This document shows, in pieces, positions 1 to 5,055 of a stretch of DNA of 5,056 bases. The notes below the pieces were generated by a model. The model searched no databases and was not told the origin of the DNA. It saw nothing but the letters and a program-made list of their open reading frames with translations. Origin of the DNA: Halobacteria archaeon (GTDB lineage Bacteria; Pseudomonadota; Gammaproteobacteria; UBA9214); assembly GCA_013041945.1 (NCBI GenBank), contig JABDRC010000035.1:1-5056 (forward strand). Direction: 5' to 3'. The first letter of the stretch is position 1. Each line of letters starts with the position of its first letter. Made by a program: the position numbers and the translations under genes.

Positions 1-1
1 C

Positions 2-190
2 GGGTCGGTGCGCCTGCTCGACGAGGCATTGCCGGTGTTCGAGCGCACACTGATCGACGTCGCCCTGCAGCAGACCAGCGGGCGTCGCCAGGACGCTGCA
101 CGGCTGCTTGGCTGGGGCCGTAATACATTGACGCGCAAGATAAAGGAACTGGACTCGAGTGCCGATAAAACAATGAGTCGGCAGTCATGA
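2..190 (+). CDS. ntrC: Nitrogen regulation protein NtrC (NR(I)), C-terminal fragment
   Basis: This is the last 62 codons of a sigma-54-dependent response regulator, cut by the left window edge. Only the DNA-binding end is visible: a Fis-type helix-turn-helix with the segments TLIDVALQQTSGRRQDAARLL and, as recognition helix, GWGRNTLTRKIKEL. That recognition helix is almost invariant in proteobacterial NtrC and distinguishes it from other sigma-54 activators. In the family, this domain binds enhancer sites upstream of nitrogen-regulated promoters such as glnA, and the missing N-terminal parts are the phosphoreceiver and AAA+ domains. After the helix there is a tail of about ten residues (DSSADKTMSRQS), slightly longer than in E. 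coli. The stop is TGA at 188-190. The next gene on the same strand begins only 21 bp later. The gene is confidently ntrC; whether it is functional upstream cannot be seen. Confidence 0.93.
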   Translation, partial: GSVRLLDEALPVFERTLIDVALQQTSGRRQDAARLLGWGRNTLTRKIKELDSSADKTMSRQS

Positions 191-211
191 GCATGACCAA
201 AACCACCATAA

Positions 212-2239
212 ATGTTACCAACATGCAAGGCGGACTCATGGAGGAGAGCTGCTTGTTTACAATGTGTCATCGGGCTTTTCTTTTGCCTGTTGCTGTCGCC
301 CTGGCAGTGCGCGCTTGCTGCTGAAGAAACACCATCCGACGATAATCCCCCGTCTGAAAAATACATCGATCAGCTGATCGATCCGGCGATCGCCGATGAT
401 GACGTCGATCCCGTCTACCGCGAACTCATAGAGCAGCCGCAGGGGCGGCGTTATTTCGGTATACAGCTGCACCATTTCCAGGAAGACCGTGACAGGCAGG
501 GCGTAACCTATGAAAACGGCCTGTTGCTGAAGTGGCGACGCGAAACCCGCGATTACGGTGATTTCGAGGCCGAGGGCGCACTGCTTGGCGTAAGTTCCGA
601 CACGATGCGCAGCGAGTCACCCTCAACCGGGACGCTGCTGACGCTGAGGCAGCACGACTTCGCCATCAGCAATGACTGGCTGATGCAGAACAGCCTCGGC
701 ATCGACCGGACCTGGTTCGACCCCACGCTGGCCAGCAGTTACCGTTTCAAGTTGCCCTCGACGCTGCTGGTCGGCGCCAATACGCAGTTGTCGTCCGCAG
801 TCGGCGAAATCCGCTTCGGTGCCGGCCGTCTTGGCAGGCTTGACTCGGGGCAGGTCCAGACCTTCGATAAAACGAGCGGCCGCCTTGTGAGTGCCGGCTT
901 CAGCAGCGAGCCGGCAGATAACCTGCACACCGGCATCCACCTGGTGCATGTCGACGGTGCTGCCAATGTCGCTGACCACGGGAGTTTCGCCGGTGTGTTG
1001 GAATACAGGGACGCAGCGCGCGGGCGCCGCTATCAGGCGCATGTACTTGCCGATAGCCGGGGCGCCGCCGGCCTTTGGCTCGATGGCGATGTCTATGCCG
1101 GCCGCTGGCGCCATCGTTTCGGTGCGTTCAGGCTGGAGCCGGAACTGCTGTGGACCGATGTCGCCATGGCCAGCGACCAGCAGGGATTCTACAGCCGTGC
1201 GGATATGCAAACGCTGCGTTATCAACTGGCCGGTGGCCTGGAGTTCAATACCAGTGATATCGACGATGACGCGCTGCGGAACGGGACGCGCAATATCACG
1301 GCGTTTGTCACCGGAAACCGGCAACTGAGCCGGTTGTCGAGTATTGGCGGTGCGCTCAACCTGCGTGACAGCCACGCCACAGACAGCACGGTGACAGGCG
1401 ACTCGCGTGCTGTCCGGCTGACGGTGTATGGCTCGCACCGCTTCGCCGCGGGAACGACGCGCCTGCAGTTGCAGGTGGCGGACCTCGAAAACGGTCCGGA
1501 CCACGGCCATGGCAGCGGTATTACCTGGGACCAGGCCTGGGAAACAAGCCGCGCCCTGCTTGTTTCCAGTACGCTTGGATACGAGTCGGAAAGCGGTACC
1601 GGCAATGACGAGTCAAGATTCACCGCGGGTCTGCTGGCCTACCATGAATACACCTCGCGCCTGCGCTGGGATGCCAGTCTCAACTGGACGCATACCGAAA
1701 ACGACAGCACCGGTATCAATACGAATTCAGTCAACGCAAGCGCGGCCCTGCTGTGGCGGTTCCTGCCCGGCTGGGAGGCGTCGCTGCGTGCCGGTATCAA
1801 TGATTCGAGCGAAGATTCATCCGGCGCGCTCGCCGGCACGGATTTCGAGGGTACCGAGCGCAGCGTGTTTCTGAGCGTGCGGCGTGACATCACATCGGGC
1901 CGGCCATTCGATCGTTATGGCGCTGATACCGGCAAGACCGGCTATGGCAATGTTGCCGGCGTGGTGTTTTACGACGGGAACCGTGACGGTGTACGCCAGG
2001 CCGGCGAACGGGCGGCAGCGGGCGTCTATGTTTTTCTTGACCGGCGCTACCGGAGAGCAACCGACCGTGACGGCCGTTTCGAATTCACTCCGGTACCGGT
2101 CGGACAGCACAATATTTCAATCGCCCTGGAAGATTTGCCGCTGCCGTGGGGGCTGGACGATGAAGGCCCGAGACCCCTGTCGGTGAACATCCGCGAGCGT
2201 ACCAGCGTGGCTATTCCGTTAGTCCGATTCGATGAGTAG
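212..2239 (+). CDS. Usher-like outer-membrane beta-barrel protein with C-terminal SdrD-B-like domain
   Basis: The product has 675 residues. Residues 1-36 form a Sec signal peptide (RR at 11-12, hydrophobic core, cleavage expected after ALA). Residues 37-80 are an acidic, Pro/Asp-rich linker. Residues about 80-560 show short alternating polar/hydrophobic strands rich in Gly, Arg, Trp and Tyr, separated by Asp/Ser/Asn turns, as in a large outer-membrane barrel. Residues about 579-675 form a separate domain: GVVFYDGNRDGVRQAGE, then a TDRDGRFEF step, PVPVGQH and PLPWGLDD. This is the pattern of SdrD-B/prealbumin-like modules with a calcium-loop-like DGNRDG. The mature protein has no cysteine. I infer an assembly or export platform for the exported proteins encoded convergently. 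It is not a canonical usher: those are longer, with folded N- and C-terminal domains. It could instead be an anchor or porin. The start is bounded by three in-frame stops just upstream (TGA 188, TGA 194, TAA 209); no clear Shine-Dalgarno precedes it. It overlaps the convergent chaperone gene by 29 bp. Confidence 0.85.
   Translation: MLPTCKADSWRRAACLQCVIGLFFCLLLSPWQCALAAEETPSDDNPPSEKYIDQLIDPAIADDDVDPVYRELIEQPQGRRYFGIQLHHFQEDRDRQGVTYENGLLLKWRRETRDYGDFEAEGALLGVSSDTMRSESPSTGTLLTLRQHDFAISNDWLMQNSLGIDRTWFDPTLASSYRFKLPSTLLVGANTQLSSAVGEIRFGAGRLGRLDSGQVQTFDKTSGRLVSAGFSSEPADNLHTGIHLVHVDGAANVADHGSFAGVLEYRDAARGRRYQAHVLADSRGAAGLWLDGDVYAGRWRHRFGAFRLEPELLWTDVAMASDQQGFYSRADMQTLRYQLAGGLEFNTSDIDDDALRNGTRNITAFVTGNRQLSRLSSIGGALNLRDSHATDSTVTGDSRAVRLTVYGSHRFAAGTTRLQLQVADLENGPDHGHGSGITWDQAWETSRALLVSSTLGYESESGTGNDESRFTAGLLAYHEYTSRLRWDASLNWTHTENDSTGINTNSVNASAALLWRFLPGWEASLRAGINDSSEDSSGALAGTDFEGTERSVFLSVRRDITSGRPFDRYGADTGKTGYGNVAGVVFYDGNRDGVRQAGERAAAGVYVFLDRRYRRATDRDGRFEFTPVPVGQHNISIALEDLPLPWGLDDEGPRPLSVNIRERTSVAIPLVRFDE
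365..410. repeat. Two perfect palindromes in a cluster of five GATC sites
   Basis: An 18-bp perfect palindrome, ATCGATCAGCTGATCGAT, occupies 365-382, and a 12-bp perfect palindrome, CGGCGATCGCCG, occupies 384-395. Together with the GATC at 407-410 this gives five GATC tetramers within 43 bp. The stretch lies inside the barrel gene and encodes its acidic linker (Ile-Asp-rich), so the repetition of ATCGAT may be a by-product of Ile/Asp codons. GATC is the Dam methylation target; no function is claimed. Confidence 0.6.
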
Positions 2240-3056
2240 GTGATACCGCCTCATCGATTTTCTTTTTACCGCCTTCCCATTCGATCGTTCCGCTCAGTTG
2301 CAGCGGCAGTACGATATCCCGGATGCTGACCCGGTTGCTCCTGGCGGGCCAGATCGGTATGCGGCGCGTTTGTCCCGGCATGACCGGGCTGGGTGATACG
2401 GTAAATTCCAGCCTGTTGCCGACTGCATCAATACCCTCGAGAATCCCGGACGGACGACCGTGTGCCTTGCCGCTGTTCTCCAGTACGGCAACAGGAATCT
2501 GCTCACTGTTCACGGTGTCCATGCCGAGACGCAGCAGGTTCATCTCCGGCCTTGCATCCCCGACCACGACATAGACGATAATGGCGATACGACCCTGCAC
2601 AGGAAAGCGTATTTCGCCGGCGCCGGCCAGCAAATCTTCTTCAGCTGTGCCTTCGAGCAACAGTGCAACGCGGCACTCGCCGGGCTGTGCATCTTCCGGC
2701 ACATGGATCTCGAAGCGGTATTTCCGCTCGCTTTCCGCCAGCAGTTTTATTTTGTGCCGTTCAATCTTTGCCCAGCCGCGGCAACTGCCCGGTTGCAGTT
2801 CCGGCGGGTGAATGGTCACGTTGCCGTCTTCGGTCAGCTCCCAGTCTGCGGTACGCATGTTGAAATTAGCTGTCGCAGTATCGGCATTGCTTATTTCCAC
2901 CGACTCGCGCAGGATCTCGCCGGGCTCTGCAAACAGTTCGAAACGCGGCGGCGAAACCGTAGCGGCAAAACCGGCCGCCCCCGCCGCAGGAAAGACGAAC
3001 AGGGTCATCCACAGTGCAAGCAGGAATTTCTCAGGGTGTGACAGGTTCGATTTCAT
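2211..3056 (-). CDS. PapD-like periplasmic fimbrial chaperone
   Basis: The product has 281 residues, slightly longer than the usual 230-250 of pilus chaperones. The signal peptide is about residues 1-31 (ALWMTLFVFPAAGAAGFA). The first Ig-like domain shows the family pattern: a first strand with Arg38 (SPPRFEL), the PGE turn, SVEISNAD as the next strand and a TADWEL segment. The stretch GRIAIIVYVVVGD at about 155-167, with alternating hydrophobic residues, fits the strand that donates to a subunit groove. The second domain (about 168-281) has LENSGKAHG, PVMPGQTRRIPI and a short Lys-rich tail. Cys92 and Cys128 could pair. In the family, such proteins bind exported pilin subunits in the periplasm and hand them to an outer-membrane usher. 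The ATG start lies 26 nt inside the preceding gene with only a weak GAG upstream, so translation is probably coupled. The gene ends tail-to-tail over the barrel gene, its likely partner. Confidence 0.82.
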   Translation of the reverse strand: MKSNLSHPEKFLLALWMTLFVFPAAGAAGFAATVSPPRFELFAEPGEILRESVEISNADTATANFNMRTADWELTEDGNVTIHPPELQPGSCRGWAKIERHKIKLLAESERKYRFEIHVPEDAQPGECRVALLLEGTAEEDLLAGAGEIRFPVQGRIAIIVYVVVGDARPEMNLLRLGMDTVNSEQIPVAVLENSGKAHGRPSGILEGIDAVGNRLEFTVSPSPVMPGQTRRIPIWPARSNRVSIRDIVLPLQLSGTIEWEGGKKKIDEAVSPTHRIGLTE

Positions 3057-3513
3057 ATTCAGGCTCGAAAGTTATCGGGTTGTTGAAGGAACGGCCATCG
3101 ATTTCGATGGTGAAGTCAAGAATGTCGATCAGGACGGCGTCTTTAATGATGCCGTCAAACAGCAGCGAGCGTGTGCCCGGGGTGACGGTGCCGTCCGAAA
3201 ACACGCCGCGCGTAGTCCAGCTCAGGCGCATCCCGGCAGGGTCATCCAGTCCGCGTATTACCACGGGAAGGCTCAGGTAGATGCGCGCCTGTCTGCCTGT
3301 GTATTGTGCGGTATTCAGCCGCACCTCGAAGTTGCGCACGTTCGAGTAAAGGGCATTGAGCTGCTCTTCGTCGAGGTTGTCCAGGTTGCTGCTGTAGCGC
3401 CAGTCGATACTGACATCGACATTCTGCCGCGGTGACAGGCTGTCATCGAGTTTGACGGCACCGGCAGGCATTGCTGTTGCCAGCGCCAGGCAGGCAAGCA
3501 CGAAAGTTTTCAT
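3031..3513 (-). CDS. Unrecognised exported protein, probable minor component of the fibre cluster
   Basis: The product has 160 residues and I do not recognise its family. A clear signal peptide (MKTFVLACLALATAMPAGA) predicts cleavage after residue 19, giving a Cys-free mature protein of about 141 residues. It begins with an Asp/Asn-rich segment with a short predicted helix (LDEEQLNALYSNVR, 47-60). Strand-like stretches follow: RIYLSLPVVIRGL, GMRLSWTTRG, SLLFDGIIKDAVLIDILDFTIEIDG. The C-terminus is acidic and Pro-rich. No membrane anchor is visible after the signal. The ATG start overlaps the stop of the preceding pilin-like gene as ATGA, and its own end overlaps the chaperone start by 26 nt, so it sits in the middle of a translationally coupled trio. 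By position it may be an adaptor, minor subunit or assembly factor; that role is inference. There is no Shine-Dalgarno of note, which fits coupling. Confidence 0.75.
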   Translation of the reverse strand: MKTFVLACLALATAMPAGAVKLDDSLSPRQNVDVSIDWRYSSNLDNLDEEQLNALYSNVRNFEVRLNTAQYTGRQARIYLSLPVVIRGLDDPAGMRLSWTTRGVFSDGTVTPGTRSLLFDGIIKDAVLIDILDFTIEIDGRSFNNPITFEPEYEIEPVTP

Positions 3514-4025
3514 GGCATGGTCAGCGTGTAGGTGACACGGCCGGTGTAGGTCCCGACCTCGATTATTCCGGTGTTGTCGTAGTAAAAACGGTGCTTGTCC
3601 CTGACCTCCTGCGAGTTGGAAAAGGAAAACAGGAACTGGCTGCTGCTGCCGTCATAGCGCCCGGACGGAATATTACCTTTCTTTGCAGTCCAGCTGATGC
3701 TCGTGAACGGCGTGATGTAGGGCCCGTTTCGCAAGGGTACCGAGGAGTCGACCGTCAGTACCGCCACCCGTGAATTGCCCGGCGTGGCGCGGTTTGCCAC
3801 CCGGATATTGATATCCGGTTTGCCCCTGAGCGGGACGCCGGTGCCGAGGTCGCGGGATTTTATTTTAAAGGCAACCTCGCCGATGCGTGCCCCGCCGGGT
3901 CCGATGGACAGCATCACCCCGGGCGGTGGTTTGTTGTTTACCTTGAACTTCGCGGCCTGTGCCGTGAGTGGACAACAGCTTAAGGCGGTTATGAGCAGCA
4001 GGCAGAGCGAACGGGAATGGAACAT
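3510..4025 (-). CDS. Pilin-like exported protein, paralogue of the upstream subunit
   Basis: The product has 171 residues from the ATG at 4025; a TTG three codons upstream (4034) is possible but neither start has a good ribosome binding site. The signal peptide is residues 1-24 (CLLLITALSCCPLTAQA), leaving a Cys-free mature chain of about 147 residues that begins AKFKVNN. The mature chain is made of short beta strands: GEVAFKIKSRDL, DINIRVANRA, VAVLTVDSS, SISWTAKKG, FLFSFSNS. It ends YDNTGIIEVGTYTGRVTYTLTMP. That ending closely parallels the end of the upstream 199-residue protein (YDNT, G-Y-G, GRVTYT, final Pro), and the G-Y-G-x-V-T-Y-T type ending is common in Csu/spore-coat-U-like and other small chaperone-assembled subunits. 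It is Lys/Arg-richer than its acidic neighbour. I infer a minor or tip subunit. The stop overlaps the next gene's ATG (ATGA). It lies 153 bp beyond the major subunit gene, after a strong hairpin. Confidence 0.8.
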   Translation of the reverse strand: MFHSRSLCLLLITALSCCPLTAQAAKFKVNNKPPPGVMLSIGPGGARIGEVAFKIKSRDLGTGVPLRGKPDINIRVANRATPGNSRVAVLTVDSSVPLRNGPYITPFTSISWTAKKGNIPSGRYDGSSSQFLFSFSNSQEVRDKHRFYYDNTGIIEVGTYTGRVTYTLTMP

Positions 4026-4110
4026 CGGAGTCAACGGGATACACTGCGTTGTATTTGTGCCATTGGATACTACCGTCTAATTGCATCGTTCACCAGATTG
4101 ATGGCGTAAA

Positions 4111-4144
4111 TGCGAGAGGACAGGGGAAACCCCTGTCCTCTGCA
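4111..4144 (-). promoter_or_regulatory. Strong intercistronic stem-loop after the first subunit gene
   Basis: A perfect 12-bp inverted repeat, AGAGGACAGGGG at 4115-4126 and its complement at 4130-4141, is closed by a 3-nt loop. The stem can extend by three more pairs (TGC with GCA) past one bulged G. On the minus-strand transcript it lies about 35 nt downstream of the pilin-like stop and about 85 nt upstream of the next start. No U-run follows it on the minus strand (the next bases are CGCATTTACG), and none follows on the plus strand either. This argues against an efficient Rho-independent terminator. It suggests instead a 3'-end stabiliser, processing site or attenuating hairpin that raises expression of the first subunit over the downstream genes. 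The structure is certain; the role is inference. Confidence 0.8.
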
Positions 4145-4178
4145 AGTCATCCCGGCCTGTGTCCCGAGACTGCGCTTC

Positions 4179-4778
4179 CTACGGGGAACTCGCCGTGTAG
4201 GTTACGCGACCGCCATTGGTATTCACGCCACCGTAGATACCGCTGTTGTATGCCAGGGTGTTGTCATAGGTGTACGTCCAGGTAGCGCTCTCATCGGTGA
4301 GGTTGCCGGTCAGTGTCGGCGTGGTGCTGCTGGCCGTACCGAGTACCGGTGCATCCAGGTTGGCGGCATCGCTACTGGCAGTCAGGATCTCGGTATATGG
4401 AATGGTATTACCGGTGCCATCGCTCAGCACAGAGCCATTGGAATCGTGCGTGATGGTGATCTGGCCCGAGTTGCTCAGTACCTCCACGGTCACGTCACCA
4501 TTACCCTGGTCGCCGGAACCGGCGGTGGCGGCGACGTCTGTGCCGGTACCGAGGTTCGCGGCAGTCGGTGCGAAGTCGATCAGGTCGATACCGCCACCGG
4601 CAGCACCGACGCGGAAGCGCAGAACACCCGGGATGATGATACGGAAATCGACGCGGGCGTCAGCGGTAACAGTACCGGCGCCGGTGGCGGTGACGCTTTC
4701 AGCGTGGACCAGCTGGGGGGCTGCCAGGGAAACCGACAGCGCAGCTGCTATAAGTGCATGTTTGCAAGGATTTTTCAT
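4179..4778 (-). CDS. Probable major pilin-like subunit
   Basis: The product has 199 residues. Residues 1-26 are a signal peptide (KNPCKHALIAAALSVSLAAPQLVHA). The mature chain of about 173 residues starts ESVTATGAG and is rich in Thr, Ser, Gly, Ala and Asp. It contains no Cys, Lys or Met. A striking strand pair, VDFRIIIPGVLRFRVG (43-58), precedes a Gly-rich turn. Then come VTVEVLSNSGQITITHDSNG, a TIPYTEILTASSD strand, and the C-terminal YDNTLAYNSGIYGG plus GRVTYTASSP. The absence of membrane segments and the beta-rich repetitive composition fit a chaperone-delivered fibre subunit. It is first in the minus-strand cluster, has the best ribosome binding site of the set, and is followed by a strong hairpin, all of which suit an abundant product. 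The closest relative in this window is the 171-residue protein downstream. I do not recognise a named pilin family, and an acidic surface-layer or matrix protein is an alternative. Confidence 0.82.
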   Translation of the reverse strand: MKNPCKHALIAAALSVSLAAPQLVHAESVTATGAGTVTADARVDFRIIIPGVLRFRVGAAGGGIDLIDFAPTAANLGTGTDVAATAGSGDQGNGDVTVEVLSNSGQITITHDSNGSVLSDGTGNTIPYTEILTASSDAANLDAPVLGTASSTTPTLTGNLTDESATWTYTYDNTLAYNSGIYGGVNTNGGRVTYTASSP

Positions 4779-4782
4779 CGTT

Positions 4783-4792
4783 CACTCTCTTC
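4783..4792 (-). promoter_or_regulatory. Ribosome binding site of the major subunit gene
   Basis: On the minus strand the purine-rich GAAGAGAGTG lies 4-14 nt before the ATG at 4778. It is the clearest purine stretch before any of the minus-strand starts, and it supports this start rather than the ATG at 4794, which is out of frame. It overlaps a short palindrome, TTCATGAA (4790-4797). No convincing sigma-70 or sigma-54 promoter is visible in the 4793-4887 leader, although the cluster promoter is expected there. Confidence 0.45.
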
Positions 4793-4887
4793 ATGAAAGT
4801 CATCGGGACCATCCATAGAGTGGCTTCAACATCCTTGTCATCCGGGGTAACGGCGCTCAGCGGGATAACTTGAATGCGACCGGCGGT

Positions 4888-4914
4888 AAACCCCCGATTT
4901 CCGACGGGTTTTTT
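4888..4914 (-). terminator. Probable hairpin terminator after the right-edge gene
   Basis: AAACCC at 4888-4893 pairs with GGGTTT at 4906-4911, with a further CG/CG pair inside the loop. A T6 run (4909-4914) ends the structure on the plus strand. Read on the minus strand, it follows the right-edge gene's stop codon by about 18 nt and ends in only three U residues, so termination in that direction may be weak. The T6 run would make it stronger for plus-strand transcripts. It separates the right-edge gene from the pilin cluster. Confidence 0.4.
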
Positions 4915-4929
4915 GGGGTGGTTGTGGTC

Positions 4930-5055
4930 TCAGCCGCCGTGGCAGGCGGAATCGGGGCTGTTCAGGGCGAGACTGCCGGTCAGCGCGCTGACCGAGGCAA
5001 GACCATGGCGGTCGAGGTAGTCGCCGATGCCGTGGTTGATGGTGCGGCAGACCAG
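4930..5055 (-). CDS. C-terminal fragment, dihydroorotate dehydrogenase class 1-like protein
   Basis: This is the last 41 codons of a minus-strand gene that enters from the right edge and stops at TGA (4930-4932). The visible peptide reads LVCRTINHGIGDYLDRHG, then LASVSALTGSLAL, then an Ala/Asp/Ser tail ending SACHGG. The pattern of a helix (INHGIGDYLDRHG) followed by LASVSALTGSL matches the end of class-1-type dihydroorotate dehydrogenases and related FMN enzymes, which typically finish with a helix, a Gly-x-x-Ser-hydrophobic turn and a short 'G-S-L/M' step. No catalytic residue lies in this fragment, so the family assignment rests on a short tail only. It is transcribed toward the pilin cluster, separated from it by the hairpin at 4888-4914. 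Being a coding sequence is well supported by the uninterrupted, natural-looking reading frame. Confidence 0.5.
   Translation of the reverse strand: MVCRTINHGIGDYLDRHGLASVSALTGSLALNSPDSACHGG

Noticed and set aside
623..1510. Long open frame (295 codons) on the minus strand opposite the barrel gene
   Set aside because: It lies wholly antisense to the barrel gene, has no signal or recognisable motif, and its Arg/Ala/Gln-rich composition is typical of a shadow frame in GC-rich DNA.
2812..3435. Plus-strand open frame of 207 codons opposite the chaperone and 160-aa genes
   Set aside because: It crosses two well-supported minus-strand genes, has no domain features and no start context.
4026..4034. 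TTG start three codons upstream of the minor subunit ATG
   Set aside because: It adds only MTP before the signal peptide and has no better ribosome binding site; ATG at 4025 is simpler.
4048..4062. Possible sigma-54 promoter (TGGCAC on the minus strand) upstream of the minor subunit gene, tempting because ntrC is nearby
   Set aside because: The -24 element matches, but the -12 position reads CAAC instead of TTGC, so the essential GC spacing is not met.
4111..4144. Reading the intercistronic hairpin as a normal Rho-independent terminator
   Set aside because: No U-run follows on either strand, and three genes of the same cluster lie downstream.
4110..4796. Plus-strand open frame of 228 codons opposite the major subunit gene
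   Set aside because: The minus-strand frame has a signal peptide, a paralogue nearby and a ribosome binding site; the plus-strand product is a Gly/Arg/Cys-rich shadow.
4865..4893. Possible sigma-70 promoter on the minus strand for the major subunit (TTTACC, 17 bp, TATCCC)
   Set aside because: Only about four of six and three of six bases match, and the -35 element overlaps the putative terminator; too weak to list as a feature.
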